From: Nannochloris sp. 'desiccata'
Taxonomy: Eukaryota > Chlorophyta > Trebouxiophyceae > Chlorellales > Chlorellaceae
NCBI GenBank assembly: GCA_019044685.2
Contig: JAGTXX020000006.1
Coordinates: 1-64,000, forward strand
Reading direction: 5' to 3'
DNA: 64,000 bases
Both the position numbers and the translations under genes were made by a program. Below, piece after piece: positions 1 to 8,428 of this stretch (the first letter of the stretch is position 1; the number at the start of each line of letters is the position of its first letter). The notes below the pieces were generated by a model. It saw only the letters and a list, made by a program, of their open reading frames with translations, made no database searches and was not told where the DNA came from.

Positions 1-135
1 CCCTAAACCCTAAACCCTAAACCCTAAACCCTAAACCCTAAACCCTAAACCCTAAACCCTAAACCCTAAACCCTAAAACCTAAACCCTAAAAAACCCTAA
101 AAAACCCTAACCCTAAAAAACCCTAAAAAACCCTA
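1..135. repeat. Telomere: CCCTAAA array, chromosome left end
   Basis: Eleven perfect CCCTAAA units occupy 1-77. They then decay to variants (CCCTAAAA, CCTAAA, CCCTAAAAAA, CCCTAA) up to about 135. The C-rich strand reading inward from base 1 is the orientation expected at a left chromosome end. CCCTAAA/TTTAGGG is the plant-type telomere, also found in many green algae. The array abuts LINE-derived sequence with no subtelomeric spacer. Confidence 0.97.
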
Positions 136-1409
136 CAAACTCCTTTCTCAATGGAAGAACTTTCACCAGTGCTGAAAAAGATTAAGAATCAAGCTGGTAT
201 GATTGGTACATTGAGGCCTGAGCTGTTGAAAGCATCAGTAGAGCATCTTGGTCCAGCTATAGTAGAGCTGCTAAACGCCTCGGTGGCAATAGGCAAGCTG
301 CCCAAAGTTTGGGCACTGAGCGCCATTACACCTATAGCCAAGCCAGGGAGTGATCATAGAACGTGTGATGGATATCGTGGAATAGCAGTAGGTACTCTAG
401 CTGCCAAACTGTATGGTTCTATGCTTGATCACAGAATTGATGGCTGGGCGGAGGCGAGCGGTATTCGAGCAAAGGGTCAGTTTGGTTTTAGAAAAGGCAA
501 AGGAACTGCCTCAGCGTCCTTTATAGTGCGCACTCTATTTGATCAAGTAAGAACCCAGAAAGGTGGTAGGCTGTACACATGCTTTGTTGATTTTAAGAAA
601 GCATACGATTCAGTTCCCCGCCACTTGCTCTGGGCGAAACTTGAGCGCAGAGGAGTGACTGGCTGGGTTCTGGATGCTATAAAAGCCATGTATGCTGATG
701 TTCCTATGTGTGTGAAGTCGTCTACAGGTCTAGGAAAAGTTTTTCAATCAAATTTAGGGGTGAAGCAGGGTTGCCCACTAAGCCCACTTTTATTTGGTCT
801 TTACCTAGATGACTGGGATGCTGAGCTTAAAGCAGCTTCTGAAGCTCCTGATGATGAATCAGACAAGTTTGATTTCCCTAATTTAGCTGGAGAAGATCTT
901 CGCAGCTTGATGTATGCTGATGATTTGATGCAGGCGGCAACGTCGATTGACGGTCTCCGCAAGCAAATGGCACTGCTGGAGGACTTTTCTGCTCGCTGGG
1001 GCCTCACTATTAACGCTTCTAAAACTAAAGTGATGGTTTTTAGCAGACTCAATTCTCCACATGTAGCAAAAACAGCTGTGCTGAAAATTGGCGGCGAGGT
1101 GGTGGAGGTAGTGGAAAGATTTAAATATCTTGGTACTATTTTTCATTGCTCTCAGATGCTATCTAGACATGCTGTACCTGCTAGAGCATATAATGGCCGT
1201 AGAGCATACCATATTTCCAGAAGAAGGCTGGCTGAGCTGCAACTCGGTGGTGGACTTGAGATTAATTTCAGACTTTTTGATGTGATGGTTGACTCTGTAC
1301 TTGGCTATGGCGCTGAGGTCTGGGCTCCTGAGCTCCTATGCAATGATCCTTTAAGCAATGATTGTGAACGTGTTCATTTATTTGCTCTGAAGTGGTTACT
1401 AGGAGTAAG
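133..1409 (+). pseudogene. LINE1, 5' portion: truncated non-LTR reverse transcriptase
   Basis: The reading frame is open from 151 to the insertion point and aligns closely with the reverse transcriptase of the nearly full-length LINE2 (match begins near 22317). Visible RT blocks include QFGFRKGKGT, the FVDFKKAYDS block, GVKQGCPLSPLLFGLYLDD and the catalytic LMYADDL. The endonuclease half is missing because homology starts at CTACAAACTCC, directly against the telomere. The frame is cut at 1409 by element A and resumes at 19686 after the target duplication. It is a dead copy: 5' truncated, interrupted, and carrying a premature stop in its 3' part. Confidence 0.9.
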
Positions 1410-1634
1410 TGTAAAGAGCAGCCTTGTGAGCTGAACTTCACCAAGTGCAAGTCAACTTCAAGTAGGTGTTCTAGTAACTATTTACACGTATTCTAGTAGT
1501 AACAAGCGAAAATCAAGCAATCAAGTCCCTGTGCAAGTCACCCATTGGGTGTTCAAGTAGTATTGAAAGCGGTACAAAATGCATGCTGCAAAGGATAGCT
1601 TCTTTTTAACTACCCTGGCTGCAGTATCGTCACA
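1410..1634 (-). repeat. LTR of element A (its 3' LTR)
   Basis: This 225-bp copy looks identical to 19456-19680. The minus strand reads TGTGACG...CTTTACA. It holds TGTAA on the minus strand (1482-1486), a candidate algal poly(A) signal. Confidence 0.95.
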
Positions 1635-1772
1635 TTCTTCCCCCCTCTCTCTGTAAGCGTGTCCTCACGCTAGAATTGGGGTAGATAGAATGAGAAAAAT
1701 AAACAAACAAACAAAGTAACTGGAAAGTAAGATCAAACAACGGGATAATTATTTTTTTTTTTTTTTTTTTTT
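1635..1772 (-). other. Element A 3' untranslated region and polypurine tract
   Basis: Between the pol stop (1773-1775) and the 3' LTR lies a long homopolymer (T run at about 1752-1774 on the plus strand, A run on the coding strand). Next to the LTR is a minus-strand purine tract, AGAGAGAGGGGGGAAGAA, which fits a plus-strand priming polypurine tract. Confidence 0.75.
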
Positions 1773-1927
1773 TTAAGTGTTATGCTGTAGATCTACTTCT
1801 TGCATCATTCTCTGCACCTTAGTGCCTGCATCTTGTAAATTAGTTTTTGGTTCCCAAGTGGAATCACACATTGGATATCCTTCCCATTTAATATAATACT
1901 CTATTCTCCAACCACGACCTCGACGGG
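1773..1927 (-). pseudogene. Element A pol, C-terminal piece: distal half of the chromodomain
   Basis: Across the B1 insertion, the minus-strand frame that ends at 8429 continues at 1922 once one copy of the ACGGG duplication is skipped. It reads on through a chromodomain core (YYIKWEGYP, then STWEP) to a TAA at 1773-1775. The N-terminal part of the domain (YNVEKILNRR) lies on the other side at about 8440-8470. B1 therefore sits inside the chromodomain coding sequence. Chromodomains at the integrase C-terminus define chromoviruses and are thought to guide integration to chromatin marks. Confidence 0.85.
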
Positions 1928-2286
1928 TGTAGCACTTTGCGCCTTATTTTGCCTTTTTCTATTTTGGTCTCTTTTCTTTCTTCCGTCGCTCTGGACAGCT
2001 ATTCTCTGCCAGACTCAGTCTGACACAGTCACTCTCGTTATGGCTGCGTGCCCTATAACGTTATAGCTTGAGAAGCTACATACTCAATTCCTAAATAGCT
2101 CTCCATCGCTCTTTTCCACATTCTTAATTATGATTAACTCTTGATTCGTGTAACCAGGTACACCTGATACTCCTAGATACCCTATAGACCTCTAAGACAG
2201 TGTAGTTGTGACTCCACTGTGCGCATTCGATCGAACATCTTGTTCCTAAGAACTTAGCCTTTCACCCAGTTAGGCATAGTTCTACA
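1928..2286 (+). repeat. B1 5' LTR
   Basis: This 359-bp repeat begins TGTAGC and ends TCTACA (TGTAG/CTACA terminal inverted repeat). It appears identical to 8070-8428, 11716-12074 and 17859-18217. Inside are a candidate poly(A) signal TGTAA (2149-2153) and a palindrome cluster: CAGACTCAGTCTG (2010-2022), CTATAACGTTATAG (2053-2066) and TAGCTTGAGAAGCTA (2064-2078). Confidence 0.96.
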
Positions 2287-2784
2287 TTGGTTCTCAGCTT
2301 TTGAAACGGGATACGTAAGTTGCACCTTCTGATTCTCACTTGGCAAGTGAGCGTGCACCTCATCTGATTCGCATCCCGCGTTCTTCGACCTCTTGATTTT
2401 GGGCCCCACTCCTCTGCGTGGCCTTTTGATCTGTTTGATAGCCCTATATAAGCTTGACTTTGGCGAAAGTCCGCTCATAGGCTTCTCACAGGTGTGTTTT
2501 TGAGACTTGGCGAGTCGACACACCCCCGGCGTACGCGTTTCTGAAATTTTTCTTTGGCGGCTCTTGACCCCGGTTCCTGATATCTTGGTCCAGGTATCTC
2601 TGAAGATATTATCTGATTAAGATCTAGTGAAGCATCCACCACCACAGTACTGAATCCTCATCCGTGACTACCGAGGTAGCTGCTATCAGCGAGAAGTACT
2701 GTACTGTCCACGGCTGATCTAGGTATTAGTCATTTAGTACTTCAAGTGGTCCGGTATTAGTCCTATTCCACTGTACTATAGTGT
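2287..2784 (+). promoter_or_regulatory. B1 leader: primer site and hairpin-rich candidate packaging region
   Basis: TGGTTCTCAGC (from 2288) directly follows the LTR, as a tRNA primer-binding site would; I could not name the tRNA. Three hairpins with similar loops follow: CTCACTTG-G-CAAGTGAG (2335-2351), GACTTT-GGCG-AAAGTC (2456-2471) and GACT-TGGCG-AGTC (2504-2516). A TATA-like CTATATAAG lies at 2444-2452. No convincing sense gene is present before ORF0 at 2785. Confidence 0.6.
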
Positions 2785-3245
2785 ATGGCATCTGGTACTA
2801 CGCTAGTACATCAAGACTTGGTTAAAGAGGTAAAGAAAGAGAAGCGTAAAGAGAAGTTCAAACAGAAGAAGAAGAAGAAGGTCATTGCTGATACTCGTAA
2901 GCGTACTACGTGGCAATACAACAAGAGTAAAAGAAGTTCACAACTGAAGAAGTACCTTGACGCGAAAGCTAACGTAGAGGCTAAAGTTAAAGGTACTTAC
3001 GGAAGTTTACTTACATAGGGGGATTGAAACAAGTGCCACTAGACGGCATTCCAGCTGATCTCAAGAACCCTAGTAAGTACAAGTGGGTACTAACTAGTAC
3101 AGCTTGTTCTCAAGCACGTGAAGAAGAACAAAGCTTCTTAAAGTACTGGAATCCTAGACGTGTTGACGAAGCACGGTGGTCCCTTTGGGAAGAAGAAAAT
3201 AAATTAAAGGTTCTTCCCGACGGCAGGGTCATATATTTTAATTGA
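2785..3245 (+). pseudogene. B1 ORF0, broken by a 1-bp deletion
   Basis: This is the same ORF as the intact 153-aa ORF0 of B2 (12573-13034). At about 3000-3001 one G is missing from a GGG run (ACGGAAG here, ACGGGAAG in B2). The first 74 or so residues are read normally, then the frame hits a stop at 3016-3018, while the distal part stays open from 3024 to 3245 in the original frame. Flanking pol and gag are intact, so the lesion is specific to ORF0 and recent. See the B2 entry for the protein. Confidence 0.85.
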
Positions 3246-3269
3246 AATTCGTATTGCTCGTACGACAAG

Positions 3270-4157
3270 ATGAACGCCGAAGAAGCTGCTCAGTTGATGC
3301 AGCAAGTACAGTTCTTGACTGCTCAACTCAATGAGTTACAGCAACAACCACCAAACGTGCAACAACCACCTGCTGCACAGCGTATCAAGCCCCGCAAGCC
3401 CAATGACTTTACCGGGGATAGTAAAGCTTTGCAAGATTGGTTGTACGCTGTATCCTTGTACTGTCATTCTATTGGTATTACTGATGATATGCTGAAGGTG
3501 CAAACTGCCTTGCCCTACCTTCAAGGTGCTGCCAAGACTTGGTTGCGTCGTGTCTACCCTGTTGATGAGTGGGCTAACGCTCCTTGGGGGACTTGGCAAG
3601 ATTTTTGTACGGCTTTGCGTGGTGCTTTTGGTCCCTTGGAGGAACATCTTCAAGCACGGGAACGCCTTGACAACTTACGTCAGAGGCGTACTCAATCTGT
3701 GATTGATTACATTAGAGAGTACCGTATTATTATGCTTGAATTGCCTGAAGTTACTCAGGATGAAATTGTGCATCGCTTCCGGAAAACCTTGTACTGGGAC
3801 AAGGTTAAGGACTATATTACCCAAGCTACGGCCAATAGGGTTCGTACAACTCTTCAATTTGACGAGATTGCTACTTTGGCTACTCTTGGTGAATTAGAAT
3901 TGGTACCTGCTGGACAACGTGGCAGAGGCAATTACTCTGGCCAACACTGGCAGTCCCGCCAGCCGGCTTCTCTTGCTCCTGCTCCGCGTCCTGTGGCTAT
4001 GGATATAGGTAGTATTGATTCTCGTCCCTCTGGTTCTTATGATCGTGACGCCTTGCGTCGTGAAGGTCGTTGTTTCTACTGCAAAGAACGTGGTCATCGT
4101 AAAAATCAGTGTCCCGAGCTTACTAAGAAGCAGGGAAACGCGAGACACCGACAGTAA
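3270..4157 (+). CDS. gag: B1 Gag, 295 aa
   Basis: The N-terminus has a glutamine-rich coiled stretch (residues 5-30). A Ty3/gypsy capsid-like region follows ([54 protein letters not shown] at about 45-145). A canonical CX2CX4HX4C zinc knuckle lies near the C-terminus ([14 protein letters not shown], about 268-281). It forms the particle and binds element RNA. Translation starts at ATG 3270. The same frame is open upstream as far as one TGA at 3243-3245, the end of ORF0. The last 31 nt overlap the pol frame. Confidence 0.93.
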   Translation: MNAEEAAQLMQQVQFLTAQLNELQQQPPNVQQPPAAQRIKPRKPNDFTGDSKALQDWLYAVSLYCHSIGITDDMLKVQTALPYLQGAAKTWLRRVYPVDEWANAPWGTWQDFCTALRGAFGPLEEHLQARERLDNLRQRRTQSVIDYIREYRIIMLELPEVTQDEIVHRFRKTLYWDKVKDYITQATANRVRTTLQFDEIATLATLGELELVPAGQRGRGNYSGQHWQSRQPASLAPAPRPVAMDIGSIDSRPSGSYDRDALRREGRCFYCKERGHRKNQCPELTKKQGNARHRQ

Positions 4158-4167
4158 GCGGAGTCTT
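4133..4167 (+). promoter_or_regulatory. B1 programmed -1 frameshift signal (G GGA AAC plus hairpin)
   Basis: The gag/pol overlap is only 4127-4157. It contains the heptamer GGGAAAC (4133-4139) in the gag phase required for -1 slippage (G GGA AAC), and slipping yields exactly the pol frame. A hairpin follows: 4142-4150 pairs with 4159-4167 (one A-A mismatch, one G-T wobble) around an 8-nt loop that contains most of the gag TAA. The spacer is 2 nt if the stem is fully zipped, or 3-4 nt if the basal weak pairs open, which is shorter than usual. The heptamer is identical to ones used by several known frameshifting viruses. Confidence 0.75.
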
Positions 4168-7100
4168 TATTGCCGGTGAATCTGTTGATGATGATGTTGA
4201 TGACTCCTCCACCCTTGATTCGGGCCCAGCTCCCGCCTGCGACCCTCGATATATTCTCGCAGTGCGCTCCGAGACTGAGCTGCAGGTCCTCCGTGGAAGT
4301 GTCAATGGCCAGGTCGTCACTATCCTTATAGATAGTGGTGCTGCTGGTAATTTTATTTCTCAAGATTTTGTTGAAACATTTGGAATTACTACAAAAAAGA
4401 AAGATCCTCAGAACTGGACTCAAGCCCTGATGGCTGATGGTACCGCTTATGATTTGGACAAGTTTGTTCACCGTGCCACGATTAAAATCCAGAATTACAG
4501 AGATTCGGTATCTCTGGATGTAGTGCCTTTAGATTCGGCTTATCATATGATATTAGGACAACCATGGCTGAGTAAAATTAATCCTAGTATTGATTTCTCC
4601 GAGAAAACAATAACTTTTACTCACCGCCGTCGTCGCCACTTTTGGCAATGTCCGCGACCAGACCGACCCACTACATTGAAGCCCTTGAGTGCTGTACAAC
4701 TCAATAGAGTTCTTCGTAAGCGCCCCTCTGCTAAAGTATATGCTTGCTATGTACGGCAAACTGATGACGGTGTCGAAAGTGAAGTTAAAGAAACCACCGC
4801 CGCGGGCGCTCGAAAGATGGCGAAGGATATTATGAAAGATTATGAAGATGTTTTCCCTGATAACTTGCCTCCTGGTCTGCCTCCTGAACGATCTGTAGAT
4901 CATCGTATTGAACTTGAACCTGGTGCTCAACCCACTTCCCGCCCAGACTATAAAAAGAGTCTGCCTGAATACGATGAAATGCAGCGACAGATCAACGAAA
5001 TGTTGGAAAATGGTGAGATACAGCCTAGTGTGTCTCCCTATGGATCTCCTGTGCTGTTTGTCAAGAAGCAAGATGGCTCCTTACGTATGTGTATTGACTA
5101 CAGAGCCCTGAACAAACAGACTGTGAAGAATAGGTATCCGCTCCCTCGTATTGAAGAAATGTTGGATCGCCTTGGTAAGGCCAAGTACTTTACCAAGCTT
5201 GATCTGAGATCCGGCTACTATCAAATACGAGTAGCTAAAGAAGATATCTACAAGACTGCATTTAGTACCAGATATGGTCACTATGAGTTTTTAGTGATGC
5301 CATTCGGTCTGACGAACGCTCCCGCCACCTTCCAGACCTTGATGAATGACATCTTCCGCACTAGTTTGGACAAATTCATTATGGTATACTTAGATGATAT
5401 CCTTATCTTTAGTGATACTCTTGAGGATCATGAAAAGCACGTTCGCCACGCGCTTGACGTCCTCCGACAGAATAAGCTGTATTGCAAGGCCTCTAAGTGT
5501 GAATTTTTCCAAACTGAAGTGTCCTTCCTTGGGCATGTGATTAATGGTGATGGTGTTAAAGCTGACCCTCGTAAAGTTCAAGCTGTTGCTGACTGGCCTC
5601 AACCTAAAACAGTCCGGCAAGTCCGCTCTTTTCTCGGTCTAGCTAATTATTACCGTCGCTATGTTCATGGTTTCGCCACCATGGCTGCCCCTCTTACCTT
5701 GCTTACTAAGAAGAATGTCCCTTTTCTCTGGACTACCAAGCAAACTCAAGCGTTAGAAGCCTTGAAGACTGCCTTGTCCACCGCTCCTGTGTTGAAAAAT
5801 CCTGAATTTGGCAAGCCTTTTGTGATTACTACGGACGCTTCTGAGTTCGCTGTTGGTGCTGTGCTTAGTCAATCTACGCCTGAAGGTGAACGTCCTGTTG
5901 CCTTCATTTCTCAAACTCTGAGTGATACTGAACGTCGTTGGCCTACTCATGATCGCGAACTTCATGCTATTGTCTGTGCTCTCAAACGCTGGCGACACTA
6001 TGTCGAAGGCGTGCCGATCACTGTTCTTACTGATCATAATTCCTTGAAGTACTTCATGGAACAAAAAGAACTGTCTAAGAGACAAGTACGATGGCTTGAA
6101 ACTCTATTAGAGTACGGTAATGACTTGCTCATCAAGTATCTCCCTGGTAAAGCTAATGTTGTAGCTGATGCTTTGAGTCGACGCGCTGATTTTGAACTGC
6201 CCCCTGTGTCTGACACTGTGCTGCCACAGCTGCTTCGTGTGCAAGGTATTCGTGTTAATAGTGTTCGTGTGAATTCTATTGTACATTTTGAACCTAACCA
6301 AGGTTGGTTAGCTGAATTGAAGGATGCTTTGGTTAAAGATCCTTTGTACAAGAAAGTTGTCGCTCCCGCTCCCGTTAGTAACCGTCGTCGTCGCCGCTCT
6401 CTTGCTCCTCCTCCATCTGTCTTAGATTTTGAATACTCAGTTCAAAATGATTTAATTTATGCTCACTCGAAGGGAAGAAAGAAATTGTTCGTTCCATTCA
6501 AGAAGTTGCAAGCTAAAGTTTTAGCTGCAAATCACGATCATGTGACTGCTGGTCACGTGGGCATGGATAAAACTACTGAACTGGTTTCTCGACATTACTA
6601 CTGGCGTGGAATTGCACAAACTGTACAACGTTATGTGAAATCTTGCCTTCTTTGTCAGCGAATGAAATCGAACAACCAAAAGCCTGCTGGCTTGTTGCAA
6701 CCGCTGCCGGTTCCTGATCATAATTGGGAACATGTCTCATTGGATTTGATTGGTCCTTTGCCTACCACTCTCAATGGTTTTGACTGCATTGTTACTGTAG
6801 TTGATAAGCTTTCTAAAATGGGTCATTTCATTGCTACCACTACCACTGTTGATGCTCCTAGTCTTGCTAAACTCATGATGAGTAATATCTTTAGGCTCCA
6901 TGGTTTCCCAAAAGCCTTGATCAGTGATCGCGATGCTCGCTTCACCAGTGAGTATTGGAAACAATTTATTGATGCTTTAGGTATTGCTTCTCACATGTCT
7001 ACTGCTTTCCACCCCGAAACTGATGGCCAGACTGAGCGAATGAATAGGACCATTGAAGAGATGCTCCGCTCTTACGTCAACGATAAGCATGATAACTGGG

Positions 7101-7894
7101 ATGAATTGTTACCTTATCTGGAATTGGCTTATAATAATTCTCGTCAAGCTTCGCATAAGTTTACTCCGTACTTCTTGAATCATGGTACTCATCCTTTTGT
7201 CCCTGGTGCTGCTCTCAATCCTACTTCTGCTGCTGCTGTCAATCCTGATACCTTGGCTCACACTGTCGCTACTGCTTTAACTGAAGCTAAACAACATTTG
7301 GAGCGCGCTCGTGAACGTCAGCGTGAATATGCAAATAAATCTAGAAGGCATGTTGAGTTTAAAGTTGGAGATCGTGTTTACCTGTCTACAGAAAATTTGA
7401 AGCTGCCCGGTCCTTCTCGCAAGCTGCAAGAAAGACGTATTGGTCCCTTCACGATTTCTAAAGTGCTGTCTCCCGTTACGTATAAACTTACACTCCCTAA
7501 TGAGATGCAAATTCATGCTACCTTCCATGTCAAACTCTTACATCCCTTTGTAGAGTCTCCTGAAGAATTTGGTGAACGCGTTACTGTGGAACTGCCACCG
7601 ATTGGTTATGCACGTGGTGATGGAATCTACCTTGTCGATTATGTATTTGGTCGTAAATGGGATACTATTGTTGGTAAATCTCGCCCTGAATGGTTTTATC
7701 ATGTAGCTTGGCTTGGTTACTCTCTTGAAGAAGCTACTTGGGAACCCCGCCGCCAACTACTCGGCATTAAAGATTTAATTGATGAATATGATGCTGCACA
7801 CCCACTCAAACGTGGAGAAGCTACGCTACCACCTTGGCCTACTGTTAATTCTAAAAAGAAGAAGAATATCAAGGAACCTACTAAAAAGAAGTAA
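4139..7894 (+). CDS. pol: B1 Pol (protease-RT-RNase H-integrase-chromodomain), about 1,252 codons after frameshift
   Basis: The frame opens at 4127 and has no ATG near its start, so expression by -1 frameshifting from gag fits. Domains, with approximate residues counted from codon 4262: aspartic protease [10 protein letters not shown] (20-30); reverse transcriptase with VYLDDILIF (about 374); RNase H starting [14 protein letters not shown]2C2 zinc finger (HDHVTAGH...CLLCQRM); DDE integrase with the LDLIGPLP strand, SDRDARFTS and the [18 protein letters not shown] block; C-terminal chromodomain ([18 protein letters not shown], about 1145-1165). Order RT-RH-IN plus chromodomain identifies a Ty3/gypsy chromovirus. 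No internal stop was seen, so it is probably functional. Confidence 0.95.
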   Translation, partial: RETPTVSGVFIAGESVDDDVDDSSTLDSGPAPACDPRYILAVRSETELQVLRGSVNGQVVTILIDSGAAGNFISQDFVETFGITTKKKDPQNWTQALMADGTAYDLDKFVHRATIKIQNYRDSVSLDVVPLDSAYHMILGQPWLSKINPSIDFSEKTITFTHRRRRHFWQCPRPDRPTTLKPLSAVQLNRVLRKRPSAKVYACYVRQTDDGVESEVKETTAAGARKMAKDIMKDYEDVFPDNLPPGLPPERSVDHRIELEPGAQPTSRPDYKKSLPEYDEMQRQINEMLENGEIQPSVSPYGSPVLFVKKQDGSLRMCIDYRALNKQTVKNRYPLPRIEEMLDRLGKAKYFTKLDLRSGYYQIRVAKEDIYKTAFSTRYGHYEFLVMPFGLTNAPATFQTLMNDIFRTSLDKFIMVYLDDILIFSDTLEDHEKHVRHALDVLRQNKLYCKASKCEFFQTEVSFLGHVINGDGVKADPRKVQAVADWPQPKTVRQVRSFLGLANYYRRYVHGFATMAAPLTLLTKKNVPFLWTTKQTQALEALKTALSTAPVLKNPEFGKPFVITTDASEFAVGAVLSQSTPEGERPVAFISQTLSDTERRWPTHDRELHAIVCALKRWRHYVEGVPITVLTDHNSLKYFMEQKELSKRQVRWLETLLEYGNDLLIKYLPGKANVVADALSRRADFELPPVSDTVLPQLLRVQGIRVNSVRVNSIVHFEPNQGWLAELKDALVKDPLYKKVVAPAPVSNRRRRRSLAPPPSVLDFEYSVQNDLIYAHSKGRKKLFVPFKKLQAKVLAANHDHVTAGHVGMDKTTELVSRHYYWRGIAQTVQRYVKSCLLCQRMKSNNQKPAGLLQPLPVPDHNWEHVSLDLIGPLPTTLNGFDCIVTVVDKLSKMGHFIATTTTVDAPSLAKLMMSNIFRLHGFPKALISDRDARFTSEYWKQFIDALGIASHMSTAFHPETDGQTERMNRTIEEMLRSYVNDKHDNWDELLPYLELAYNNSRQASHKFTPYFLNHGTHPFVPGAALNPTSAAAVNPDTLAHTVATALTEAKQHLERARERQREYANKSRRHVEFKVGDRVYLSTENLKLPGPSRKLQERRIGPFTISKVLSPVTYKLTLPNEMQIHATFHVKLLHPFVESPEEFGERVTVELPPIGYARGDGIYLVDYVFGRKWDTIVGKSRPEWFYHVAWLGYSLEEATWEPRRQLLGIKDLIDEYDAAHPLKRGEATLPPWPTVNSKKKKNIKEPTKKK

Positions 7895-8069
7895 TTTTAT
7901 TGTCTATGTGATTTTTTTTTTTTTTCCCTGGTTAAGAAATTTTCAGATTTGTCTATTTATATTTTCATTTTGCTGACTGTCTTTTGTTTTGCTTTCCCCT
8001 TGATTCCTTTGTCTGCTTACATTGTTCTGAGCCAGCGAGGACGTGGCTCTTTTCTTAAGGAGGGGATAA
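7895..8069 (+). other. B1 3' untranslated region and polypurine tract
   Basis: A short region follows the pol TAA, ending in the purine tract AAGGAGGGGATAA (8057-8069) immediately before the 3' LTR, as needed for plus-strand priming. The same tract is at 17846-17858 in B2. Confidence 0.8.
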
Positions 8070-8428
8070 TGTAGCACTTTGCGCCTTATTTTGCCTTTTT
8101 CTATTTTGGTCTCTTTTCTTTCTTCCGTCGCTCTGGACAGCTATTCTCTGCCAGACTCAGTCTGACACAGTCACTCTCGTTATGGCTGCGTGCCCTATAA
8201 CGTTATAGCTTGAGAAGCTACATACTCAATTCCTAAATAGCTCTCCATCGCTCTTTTCCACATTCTTAATTATGATTAACTCTTGATTCGTGTAACCAGG
8301 TACACCTGATACTCCTAGATACCCTATAGACCTCTAAGACAGTGTAGTTGTGACTCCACTGTGCGCATTCGATCGAACATCTTGTTCCTAAGAACTTAGC
8401 CTTTCACCCAGTTAGGCATAGTTCTACA
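8070..8428 (+). repeat. B1 3' LTR
   Basis: 359 bp, identical by eye to 1928-2286. It is followed by ACGGG (8429-8433), the second copy of the target duplication. Confidence 0.96.

Larger units (their letters stand above)
1928..8428 (+). mobile_element. LTR retrotransposon B, copy 1 (B1), complete 6,501-bp Ty3/gypsy chromovirus
   Basis: It has 359-bp LTRs at 1928-2286 and 8070-8428 and the target duplication ACGGG (1923-1927 and 8429-8433). Order: LTR, primer site, leader with hairpins, ORF0, gag, -1 frameshift site, pol (protease, reverse transcriptase, RNase H, integrase, chromodomain), polypurine tract, LTR. It is inserted in element A in the opposite orientation. By eye it differs from B2 by about five substitutions and one single-base deletion, which breaks ORF0. 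Confidence 0.96.

Noticed and set aside
1..135. CRISPR-like or other short direct repeat array
   Set aside because: The 7-bp units without spacers at a sequence end are telomere repeats.
2254..2523. 89-codon minus-strand frame across the B1 LTR and leader (also 12042-12311 in B2)
   Set aside because: It is antisense to the element, spans the LTR boundary and primer site, has no domain, and is duplicated only because the element is.
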